Shown: in pieces, positions 1-7,113 of the stretch
How positions within the stretch are numbered: the first letter of the stretch is position 1
Layout of the letters: each line of letters begins with the position of its first letter
From: an uncultured Eubacteriales bacterium
Lineage (GTDB): Bacteria > Bacillota > Clostridia > Oscillospirales > Acutalibacteraceae
Direction of reading: 5' to 3'
Length of the DNA stretch: 9,904 bases
Assembly: GCA_948762645.1 (NCBI GenBank)
Contig: CAQBRY010000066.1
Coordinates: 1 to 9,904, forward strand
Translations under genes and position numbers: made by a program
The notes under the pieces: model-generated
The model's database searches: none
Told to the model about the DNA's origin: nothing
Seen by the model: only the letters and a program-made list of their open reading frames with translations

Positions 1-1
1 G

Positions 2-1312
2 TCCGGGGGTACGCATGCCTATGGAAAGTGGGCTGCAAGTAAAATAAAATCCAGAAAAAATGTACAGCTTGCAACTGCATTTTTAGGTTTTGTTATGTCG
101 ATAGACGATTATTTTGATTGTTTAACCGTTGGAACTGTCATGAAACCGATTAGTGATAAACACAAAATTTCAAGAGCTAAATTTGCATATATAATTGACT
201 CTATGGCTGCGCCGGTTTGTATTATAGCACCAATGTCAAGCTGGGCGGCATCAATCTCATCTTGTATAGATTCTACGGGGCTCAATGGTATGTTAACCTT
301 TATAAAGACTATACCTTATAATTTTTATGCAATACTAACTATTTTATTGGTTGTAATATTATCTTGCACTAAGCTTGACTTTGGTCCAATGGCAAATTTT
401 GAAAAGAACGCTATTGAAACAGGGGATATTTTTACAACTGAATTTAGACCTGAAAATGAAGAATTAAGTAAAACGGAAGTATCGAAAAATGGTAAGATTA
501 TAGATCTTGTTTTGCCTATTGGTGTACTTATGGCAATGTCTGTGTTTATGATGGTAGAAACAGGAGGATTCTTTGAAGGAGTACCGCTTATGCAGGCTCT
601 TGGGAAGGGTAATTCCGGATTATCAATTACGATAAGTGCTTTGTTTGCTTTAATTGTTTCTTTAGTAATGTTTATACCGAGGAAATTATTGTCATTTAAA
701 AAGTTTATGGGGGGAGTGTCTAAAGGAGTAGAGTCAATGGTGGCGTCTTTTATTATACTTGCCCTTGCCTGGACAATGAGTGATACATGCCAGGAACTTT
801 TAAATACAGGGAATTATATAGGAGATTTAGTAGAAGCCTCAAATATACCTTTTATGTTTATGCCGGCAATAATATTTATGGCGTCAGGATTTTTGTCTCT
901 TTCCATGGGGACGTCCTGGGGTACGTTTAGTATACTAATACCTATAGTAGTAATGATATGCCAGAAAGTAGCGCCGGATATGACAGTTATTTCATTGTCT
1001 GCAACGCTTGCAGGAGCTGTATTTGGAGATCACTGTTCTCCTATATCAGATACAATGATTTTATCAGCTACCGGAGCCGGATGCAGTCATATAGACCATG
1101 TTACAACTCAAATGCCTTATTCTGTATTTGTAGCGTGTATTTCCTTCGCTGGGTACATCGCACTTGGCATTACAAGAAGTTTTATGATTTCTTTAGGGAT
1201 ATCAACGTTATTATTAATAGTATGTTTGTCATTTTTAAAATATATGAAGGTAAAAGGAAGGGACTTATCAAATATATTTAATAAGACGGAAAAGATTTTA
1301 GAAGTTAAGTAG
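2..1312 (+). CDS. Na+/H+ antiporter, NhaC family (5'-truncated by window edge)
   Basis: Integral membrane transporter of the NhaC antiporter family, expected to exchange Na+ for H+ across the cytoplasmic membrane; ion specificity is family knowledge and not shown by the sequence. The frame is open from base 2, before the first in-frame ATG at 95, and the residues before that ATG (SGGTHAYGKWAASKIKSRKN) are typical family sequence, so the gene enters from the left and the ATG at 95 is internal. About 436 residues are visible and I estimate 70-90 are missing. Conserved features: the acidic SIDDYFD stretch at 95-115, the APVCIIAPMSSWAAS segment near 209-253, and GDHCSPISDT at about 1025-1054, which lies in membrane-embedded regions likely to form the ion path. 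About nine or ten hydrophobic segments are visible. A short basic tail ends at TAG, 1310-1312, overlapping the glgA stop on the other strand by 8 bases. The family call is firm; the substrate is less so, since some relatives may carry other solutes. Confidence 0.88.
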   Translation, partial: SGGTHAYGKWAASKIKSRKNVQLATAFLGFVMSIDDYFDCLTVGTVMKPISDKHKISRAKFAYIIDSMAAPVCIIAPMSSWAASISSCIDSTGLNGMLTFIKTIPYNFYAILTILLVVILSCTKLDFGPMANFEKNAIETGDIFTTEFRPENEELSKTEVSKNGKIIDLVLPIGVLMAMSVFMMVETGGFFEGVPLMQALGKGNSGLSITISALFALIVSLVMFIPRKLLSFKKFMGGVSKGVESMVASFIILALAWTMSDTCQELLNTGNYIGDLVEASNIPFMFMPAIIFMASGFLSLSMGTSWGTFSILIPIVVMICQKVAPDMTVISLSATLAGAVFGDHCSPISDTMILSATGAGCSHIDHVTTQMPYSVFVACISFAGYIALGITRSFMISLGISTLLLIVCLSFLKYMKVKGRDLSNIFNKTEKILEVK

Positions 1313-2732
1313 TGTGGACAAGCTTATCATAAAGACCAATATACTCAGAAGCTGATTTATTGAAACTGTTATCCTGCTTCATAGCTCTTGCCATAAGAGT
1401 TTGCCAGCCGCTTTTATTTTTATATCCTTCTAAGGCTCTTGCTATAGCTTTTTTCATATCATAAGGATCATAATTTTTGAATGTGAAACCGGTACCTTTT
1501 CCGTCCAGACTATCTTTTACAGTATCTTTTAGTCCCCCCGTCTCTCTTACAATCGGTATACTGCCGTATTTCATGGCAATCATTTGTGAAAGTCCGCAAG
1601 GTTCGTATAAAGAGGGCATTAAAAATATATCTGACGCAGCATATATTTTATGGGAAAGCTCCGGTATAAATCCAAAACTTGCGTTGACTCTGCCTTGATA
1701 TTTAAATTGCATATTTTTAAAGAAATCCTCATATTTTTTTTCGCCCGATCCTAAAATTACAAACTGCATATTATTTTCTTTTATAATTTCTTCAATAATT
1801 TTAATTATAAGATCAATGCCTTTATGTGAAGTTAATCTCGTAACCATAGCAATTAGAGGAGCGGTACTATTTTCTATAAGATTTAGCCTTCTTTGCAGGG
1901 CTATTTTATTTTGTTTTTTTGATGTAATATTTTTTACTGAATAATTTTTATAAATTAGTTTGTCTGTATTTGGATTATATATTTTTTCATCTATACCATT
2001 GAGTATTCCGGATACTTTCCATTTTCGGGATTTTAAAATGCCGTCTAAATTATATGAGTAAAAGGGATCCATTATTTCTTCTGCATAAGTTTTGCTTACG
2101 GTCGAAACAAAATGAGCAGTTTCAATTCCTCCCTTCATAAAGTTTATACATCCGTCATATTCGAGAAGGGAAATAGATTCCTGCGGAGCTCCCACTATTT
2201 CTTTCATAATATCTTTTGAGTATTTTCCTTGGTACTGTATGTTATGGATAGTAAATAGGGTTTTGATATTTTCATATTTCGAAGTATTAGAGTAATATAA
2301 GCTTAAATATACAGGTACAAGCGAAGTTTGCCAGTCATTACAATGTATTATGTCCGGATAAAAGTCAATATGTCTGATAAACTCAAGTATTGCTCTTGAA
2401 AAGAAGACAAATCTTTCTGCGTCGTCGAAGTGACCGTATATACCGTTTCTTTTAAAGTAATATTCATTGTCCAGAAAATAATACTTTACATTTTCATATT
2501 CATATTCAAATACGCCGCAGTATTGATTACGCCAGGATACGGGTACGTAAAAATTTTTCAGATACTTAAAATTTTTTTTAAGATCGTACGGTATATCTTT
2601 GTAAAGCGGTAAAATAACTCTGCAATCTGTATTTTTTTTATTAAGATATTTAGGGAGCGTCCCGGAGACGTCTCCAAGACCTCCCGTAGAGATAAAAGGT
2701 ATAGCCTCGCTGCTGCAGAAAAGACATTTCAT
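1305..2732 (-). CDS. glgA: Glycogen synthase (ADP-glucose type, GT5)
   Basis: Transfers glucose from ADP-glucose to the non-reducing end of alpha-1,4-glucan chains in the cytoplasm, the elongation step of glycogen synthesis. The 475 residues match the usual bacterial GlgA length. The N-terminal GT5 domain carries TGGLGDVSG (residues 16-24), HCNDWQT (130-136) and TIHNIQYQG (161-169). The C-terminal GT-B domain carries LNGID (244-248), RLTSHKG (299-305), with Arg299 and Lys304 at the positions of the E. coli catalytic Arg300/Lys305, and the SLYEPCGLSQMIAMKYG segment (374-390) with Glu377. Position 15, the Lys of the classical KTGGL ADP-glucose loop, is Ser here. The start is an ATG preceded 8 bases upstream by AGGCGG, a one-mismatch Shine-Dalgarno. 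It lies 18 bp after glgD and is the last gene of the glg cluster. The stop lies inside the end of the convergent antiporter gene, leaving no room for a separate terminator. Confidence 0.95.
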   Translation of the reverse strand: MKCLFCSSEAIPFISTGGLGDVSGTLPKYLNKKNTDCRVILPLYKDIPYDLKKNFKYLKNFYVPVSWRNQYCGVFEYEYENVKYYFLDNEYYFKRNGIYGHFDDAERFVFFSRAILEFIRHIDFYPDIIHCNDWQTSLVPVYLSLYYSNTSKYENIKTLFTIHNIQYQGKYSKDIMKEIVGAPQESISLLEYDGCINFMKGGIETAHFVSTVSKTYAEEIMDPFYSYNLDGILKSRKWKVSGILNGIDEKIYNPNTDKLIYKNYSVKNITSKKQNKIALQRRLNLIENSTAPLIAMVTRLTSHKGIDLIIKIIEEIIKENNMQFVILGSGEKKYEDFFKNMQFKYQGRVNASFGFIPELSHKIYAASDIFLMPSLYEPCGLSQMIAMKYGSIPIVRETGGLKDTVKDSLDGKGTGFTFKNYDPYDMKKAIARALEGYKNKSGWQTLMARAMKQDNSFNKSASEYIGLYDKLVHTT

Positions 2733-2740
2733 AAAAATTA

Positions 2741-2746
2741 CCGCCT
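2741..2746 (-). promoter_or_regulatory. Ribosome binding site of glgA
   Basis: The minus strand reads AGGCGG, followed by 8 bases and then the ATG at 2730-2732. It has one mismatch to AGGAGG and fills most of the 18-base glgD-glgA gap, which supports this start and continued translation along one transcript. Confidence 0.65.
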
Positions 2747-2750
2747 ATTT

Positions 2751-3878
2751 TCATATAATTTTCGACTTGCTTATATATACAGGATAAGATTTAAAACCCA
2801 TAAATTTTCTCCCCATATTTATAACCGTATCTTCATCTACAATTGTATAGCTTAACTGACAATTATATCCGATACGGGTACCGCTCATAACTATACTGTT
2901 TGATATACAGGAATTTTTCCCTACATGTACTCCTTCAAAAAGTATACTTCCCGTCACTTCACCGTCTATGATACATCCATTTGAAATCAAAGAATTTTTA
3001 ACTTTACAATTTTCAGTATATTTTGCAGGAATATTGTTGTATGTTTTAGTGTAGATTGGATTTTGCGAGTTAAATAGTTCGCGTTTTATATTTTCGTTTA
3101 TAAGGGACATATTAGAGTTGAAATATTCTAAAAGCGACGATATCTTATACGTAAATGAATTTATTTCATATCCGTATATTTTCATTGTATTAACGCTGTT
3201 TTGAATTACGTCTCTTTTAAAGTTTGTATATCCGTGGCTTTTACATACGTTTATAATATCTATAAGTAAATTTTTATTAAATATCATCATATCCAGGCTA
3301 ACATATGAATCCTGACTGCTTTTATTACAAGGAGAATCTATTAAAATATTTTTTACTCTGTAAGTTTTATCCATACATAATACGGTAGATTCCGGCGTAT
3401 TTTCTAAAAATTTATTTTCTTTGCGACAAATGATAGTAATATCTGCATTTTTTTCTATGTGAGATTTTAAAACGTCGTTATAGTTGATATTGCAGATTAA
3501 ATTACAGTCGCATAAAAGGACGTAATTTTCTTTTGATTCTACTATAAAATCTTTTATTGAATAGAGCATATCAATTCTGTTTGTGGGAGTATCACTACCG
3601 TTTATATGCGGGGGAAGTACGAATAGACCGTCGTTTATTCTTGAAAGATTCCAAGGTTTTCCTGAACCTAAGTGATCCATAAGTGATTTGTAATTATTTT
3701 TTACGATTACTCCGACTCTGTTAATGCCTGAGTTCGACATATTAGAAAGAGGGAAATCAATTAATTTATATTTACCTGCAAAGGGAACTGACCCCATAGT
3801 TCTAGACTGAGTTAATGCACCAAGGGATTTTTCTCCGATACTTGAAAAAATTATACCGATTAAATTTTTGCCTCTCAT
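2751..3878 (-). CDS. glgD: ADP-glucose pyrophosphorylase, non-catalytic GlgD subunit
   Basis: A GlgC paralogue that in Firmicutes partners GlgC; in Geobacillus stearothermophilus the GlgC-GlgD complex is more active than GlgC alone (established knowledge). The 375 residues comprise a nucleotidyltransferase-like domain with VPFAGKYKLIDFPLSNMSNS (31-50), YKSLMDHLGSGKPWNLSR (63-80) and GLFVLPP (84-90), then a C-terminal left-handed beta-helix with hexapeptide-like repeats from about 285 to 350. Catalytic features are lost. The GGxGxRLxxLT nucleotide loop is replaced by FSSIGEKSLGALT (11-23). The position aligned with catalytic Asp129 of the neighbouring GlgC is Asn126, in a segment reading LLCDCNLI. 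The EKP lysine motif is missing, with DSP near residue 181. These losses separate it clearly from GlgC. The ATG overlaps the glgC TGA (ATGA, 3875-3878) and I see no strong Shine-Dalgarno before it, so translational coupling to glgC is likely. Confidence 0.93.
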   Translation of the reverse strand: MRGKNLIGIIFSSIGEKSLGALTQSRTMGSVPFAGKYKLIDFPLSNMSNSGINRVGVIVKNNYKSLMDHLGSGKPWNLSRINDGLFVLPPHINGSDTPTNRIDMLYSIKDFIVESKENYVLLCDCNLICNINYNDVLKSHIEKNADITIICRKENKFLENTPESTVLCMDKTYRVKNILIDSPCNKSSQDSYVSLDMMIFNKNLLIDIINVCKSHGYTNFKRDVIQNSVNTMKIYGYEINSFTYKISSLLEYFNSNMSLINENIKRELFNSQNPIYTKTYNNIPAKYTENCKVKNSLISNGCIIDGEVTGSILFEGVHVGKNSCISNSIVMSGTRIGYNCQLSYTIVDEDTVINMGRKFMGFKSYPVYISKSKII

Positions 3879-5107
3879 ATAGCTTTTGTCACATCCATAT
3901 TGCCTTTATCTTCTTTTGCGAAAGATAAATCACAGTCGTTTTTTATAATACTATTTTGATCAATAACTGTTATATTATGTTTATTTTTGGAATTTTTATT
4001 ACAATGTTTTACTGCTAGTTTAGTACCTATTTTTGAATTTTCATTTATAACTGTATTTTCGCACACTATAGAGTAGTCGATTATACAGTTACTTTTTATT
4101 TTAGCCCCGGGCATGATAATGGAATTACAAATTTCAGAATATTTTTCAACGCAAACCCCCGGAAAAATAATGGAATTTTTAATATTTCCATGTATACTGC
4201 ACCCCTCCGCAACAATACAGTTTTCAATTTTAGATTGACTGGATATATAATGAGGAGGCATATTAGGACTATGAGAATAAATATTCCAGTTTTTATCATT
4301 AAGATTAATACCCGTATTGGGATTCAGAAGGTCAAGATTTGATTCCCAAAAGCTTTGTATGGTACCGACGTCTTTCCAATATCCCCCGAACTTGTATGCA
4401 TACATTTTGGCACCTTGAGAGAGAATTCTTGGCATAATGTCTTTACCGAAGTCATTAGATGAATCTTTTATATTTTCGTCTTCTATTAAATAAGATTTAA
4501 GTTTATCCCATTTAAAAACATATATACCCATGGAAGCTTTTGTACTTTTGGGTTTTTGGGGTTTTTCATCAAATTCATATATTAATCCGTCTTTATGAGT
4601 GTTAAGGATACCGAATCTTTTTGCCTGATCAAGCGGAACGTTTATTACTGCAATAGTGCAGTCCGCATTATTTTTTTCATGAAAAGCAATCATTTTTGAA
4701 TAGTCCATTTTATATATATGATCTCCGGATATTATCAGGACGTGTTCGGGATTATATCTTTCTATATAGTGTATATTTTGATATATGGCGTTTGCAGTAC
4801 CTTTATACCAGTCGCCGCCCCCGCTCTTTTGGTACGGAGACAATATTTGCAGTCCGCCGTCCATTAAATCAAGATCCCAGGGCTGTCCGTTACCTAAGTA
4901 TTCGTTTAAAACAAGGGGCTGATATTGAGTAAGCACTCCGACTGTCTCTATGCCAGAATTTACGCAGTTAGAAAGAGGGAAGTCTATAATGCGATATTTT
5001 CCGCCGTATGGGATAGCGGGTTTAGCCAGTTTTTCAGTAAGTATGCCGAGCCTTTTACCTTGTCCGCCCGCCAAAAGCATAGCGACGACTTTTTGTTTTG
5101 GATACAT
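3875..5107 (-). CDS. glgC: Glucose-1-phosphate adenylyltransferase, catalytic subunit
   Basis: Makes ADP-glucose and pyrophosphate from ATP and glucose-1-phosphate, the committed and normally allosterically controlled step of bacterial glycogen synthesis. Counting from the ATG at 5105-5107 gives 410 residues. The catalytic domain shows LLAGGQGKRLGILTEKLAKP (11-30), YGGKYRIIDFPLSNCVNSGI (34-53), SGDHIYKMDY (127-136) with Asp129 matching E. coli Asp142, DEKP (180-183) with Lys182 matching E. coli Lys195, and YWKDVGT (243-249). A C-terminal beta-helix with hexapeptide repeats follows (about 295-360), then a tail of about 50 residues. The frame is open further upstream to a TTG at 5125, but that codon overlaps the Shine-Dalgarno GGGAGGTG, so the ATG at 5107 (or the TTG three bases before it) is the better start. 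It lies 44 bp after glgB and overlaps glgD by 4 bases. All catalytic residues are present, so this is the active subunit of the pair. Confidence 0.95.
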   Translation of the reverse strand: MYPKQKVVAMLLAGGQGKRLGILTEKLAKPAIPYGGKYRIIDFPLSNCVNSGIETVGVLTQYQPLVLNEYLGNGQPWDLDLMDGGLQILSPYQKSGGGDWYKGTANAIYQNIHYIERYNPEHVLIISGDHIYKMDYSKMIAFHEKNNADCTIAVINVPLDQAKRFGILNTHKDGLIYEFDEKPQKPKSTKASMGIYVFKWDKLKSYLIEDENIKDSSNDFGKDIMPRILSQGAKMYAYKFGGYWKDVGTIQSFWESNLDLLNPNTGINLNDKNWNIYSHSPNMPPHYISSQSKIENCIVAEGCSIHGNIKNSIIFPGVCVEKYSEICNSIIMPGAKIKSNCIIDYSIVCENTVINENSKIGTKLAVKHCNKNSKNKHNITVIDQNSIIKNDCDLSFAKEDKGNMDVTKAI

Positions 5108-5115
5108 CAAATATA

Positions 5116-5123
5116 CACCTCCC
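5116..5123 (-). promoter_or_regulatory. Ribosome binding site deciding the glgC start
   Basis: The minus strand reads GGGAGGTG, then TATATTTG, then ATG. The core GGAGG ends 10 bases before the ATG at 5107 and 7 bases before the TTG at 5110. It rules out the longer reading from the TTG at 5125, whose codon would overlap this site. Confidence 0.8.
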
Positions 5124-5151
5124 AATATTATAAATTTTGAAATTTAAATAA

Positions 5152-7092
5152 TTAAGAATTTTTTTGGTCATGTAATTTTTTTTCGCTGTTTATCATAGGA
5201 CTAAATTTTTTATAAAGTTTCAAGAACATAACCGACATTCCCTCAATATCAAGTTCCACCGATTGATCGTGACCGTGAAAGGGGATTTTTTTTGAAAAAA
5301 TACTTTCTTTCTTACGATCCCGATTCCCTCCAAATTCCTTATAATCTGAGTTGAAGACTTCTTTATATTCACCGTGAAATGGAATGCCGATTCTGTATTT
5401 TTCTCTTTTTACGGGGACAAAATTACATATTATTATGATTTCATTTTTATTTTTATCTATTCTCCTGAAACTTATTACATTTTGTTTATAATCATCATTT
5501 GATATCCACGAAAAACCTTCCCAGGAAAAGTCAACTTCCCATAAAGGACTGTTTTCCAGATAAAAATGATTAAGACTTTTAAAAAAAGTTTGTAATTGCC
5601 TGTGTTTCGGAAAATCAAGAAGACCCCAGTCTAACTGATTTTCAAAGTCCCACTCTTTAAATTGACCTATTTCAGTACCCATGAAAGTGAGTTTTTTTCC
5701 GGGGTGGGCTATCATATAAGACATGAACGTCCTTACAGATTGAAATTTTTCATCGTAATTTCCCGGCATTTTATTAATCAAAGATTTCTTGCCATAGACT
5801 ATTTCATCGTGGGAAATAGGAAGTATGAAATTTTCTGAAAAGGCGTAAAAAAAAGAGAACGTAATTTTATCGTGATGATAGCTTCTATATATTGGGTCCA
5901 TACTTATAAACTGAAGCATATCGTTCATCCATCCCATATTCCATTTGTAATTGAATCCAAGTCCGCCGGAGTACGTGGGACGCGAGACCATAGGCCAAGA
6001 CGTAGATTCTTCAGCTATCATAATGGCATGAGGAAAGTGTTTAAATATGACTTCATTAAGTTTTTTAAGGAAGTCTATGGCTTCAAGATGCTCTTTGCTC
6101 CCGTACTTATTTTTAACCCACTGACCTTCATTTCTGCTGTAGTCAAGGTATAGCATAGATGCTACGGCGTCAACTCTAAGTCCGTCTATATGGTATTTAT
6201 CAAACCAAAATACAGCGCTCGAAATTAAAAAGTCTATGACTTCCTTTTTCGAATAATCGAATATTAATGTACCCCACTGCTCGTGCTGACCTTTTTTAGG
6301 ATCTTCATATTCATAAAGATAAGTACCGTCAAATTTTGCAAGAGAATGAGCGTCTTTTGGAAAATGAGCAGGGACCCAGTCGATTATTACACCGATATTT
6401 TCCATATGACATCTGTCAATAAACGCCATAAAATCGTGGGGAGTGCCGTATCTTGACGTTGGAGCAAAATATCCGGTTACTTGATATCCCCACGAGGCGT
6501 CGTACGGATATTCGCATATCGGCATTAATTCTATGTGTGTATATCCCATTTTTTTGACGTAGGGAATAAGGGAGTCGGCAAGGCTTTTGTATGAAAGAGT
6601 ATTGCCATTGGGATGTCTTTTCCAGGAGGATAGATGAAGTTCATATATATTTATAGGCTCATTATAATGATTGCATAGTTTTCTTTTATTATTCCATTTT
6701 TCATCGTTCCAATTATAACCGTCTATGTCGTAAATTTTGGAAGCGTTGTTGGGTCTTGTTTCAAAGTGATATGAGTAAGGATCGGACTTTAAAAAAATTT
6801 TATTTTCGACGGTTTCGATACTATATTTATATATCGTATACTTAGGAAGATGAGGATAGATACATATTTCCCATGTACCGGTTTTATCAATTTTTTTCAT
6901 TTTATTTATATTTCTGTCCCAACCGTTGAAGTCGCCGACTATGGACACAGATCTTGCATTAGGAGCCCAAACTCTAAATACGCTGTTAAGATTTTTATTT
7001 ATAACGATATTATGATTTCCGAAATAATTATATAAGCGATAATTTTCATCTTTATAAAAATCTATTTCTAGTTTAACATCCTTATTTTGCAA
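5152..7092 (-). CDS. glgB: 1,4-alpha-glucan branching enzyme (GH13)
   Basis: Cuts an alpha-1,4 chain and reattaches it through an alpha-1,6 bond, making the branches of glycogen. The 646 residues have the layout of branching enzymes with a single N-terminal beta-sandwich. A CBM48 domain spans about 35-115 (FRVWAPNARSVSIVGDFNGW). The GH13 barrel follows with conserved regions DWVPAHF (238-244), GLRVDAV (304-310) with nucleophile Asp308, IAEEST (359-364) with acid/base Glu361, and PISHDEIV (425-432) with Asp429 as transition-state stabiliser. A C-terminal beta domain runs from about 540. The start is TTG at 7090-7092, supported by AGGAGG nine bases upstream; I see no nearby in-frame ATG. It begins 21 bp after the addA stop and is the first glg gene of the run. 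All catalytic residues are intact. I am confident of the function and fairly confident of the unusual start codon. Confidence 0.95.
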   Translation of the reverse strand: MQNKDVKLEIDFYKDENYRLYNYFGNHNIVINKNLNSVFRVWAPNARSVSIVGDFNGWDRNINKMKKIDKTGTWEICIYPHLPKYTIYKYSIETVENKIFLKSDPYSYHFETRPNNASKIYDIDGYNWNDEKWNNKRKLCNHYNEPINIYELHLSSWKRHPNGNTLSYKSLADSLIPYVKKMGYTHIELMPICEYPYDASWGYQVTGYFAPTSRYGTPHDFMAFIDRCHMENIGVIIDWVPAHFPKDAHSLAKFDGTYLYEYEDPKKGQHEQWGTLIFDYSKKEVIDFLISSAVFWFDKYHIDGLRVDAVASMLYLDYSRNEGQWVKNKYGSKEHLEAIDFLKKLNEVIFKHFPHAIMIAEESTSWPMVSRPTYSGGLGFNYKWNMGWMNDMLQFISMDPIYRSYHHDKITFSFFYAFSENFILPISHDEIVYGKKSLINKMPGNYDEKFQSVRTFMSYMIAHPGKKLTFMGTEIGQFKEWDFENQLDWGLLDFPKHRQLQTFFKSLNHFYLENSPLWEVDFSWEGFSWISNDDYKQNVISFRRIDKNKNEIIIICNFVPVKREKYRIGIPFHGEYKEVFNSDYKEFGGNRDRKKESIFSKKIPFHGHDQSVELDIEGMSVMFLKLYKKFSPMINSEKKLHDQKNS

Positions 7093-7101
7093 GATACGGT
7101 T

Positions 7102-7107
7102 CCTCCT
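7102..7107 (-). promoter_or_regulatory. Ribosome binding site of glgB (TTG start)
   Basis: A perfect AGGAGG on the minus strand, nine bases before the TTG at 7090-7092, inside the 21-base gap between addA and glgB. It is the main evidence for the TTG start. Confidence 0.8.
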
Positions 7108-7113
7108 GTTTTT

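Noticed and set aside
958..1281. Plus-strand open frame of 107 codons inside the antiporter gene
   Set aside because: It is out of frame with a clearly conserved NhaC coding region and resembles no family; cysteine- and tyrosine-rich composition is typical of a frame-shifted membrane protein gene.
1264..1285. Inverted repeat CTTAT...ATAAG as a terminator between the convergent genes
   Set aside because: The stem is AT-only apart from one pair, interrupted by a mismatch, and neither strand has a T-run after it.
5127..5132. TATAAT hexamer on the minus strand in the glgB-glgC gap, a possible -10 box
   Set aside because: The hexamer about 17 bases upstream (TTAATT) matches the -35 consensus at only three positions, the implied transcription start would fall in or next to the glgC ribosome site, and TATAAT is common by chance in DNA this AT-rich.
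5872..6153. Plus-strand open frame of 93 codons within glgB
   Set aside because: It is antisense to the GH13 catalytic core and shows no start context or family resemblance.
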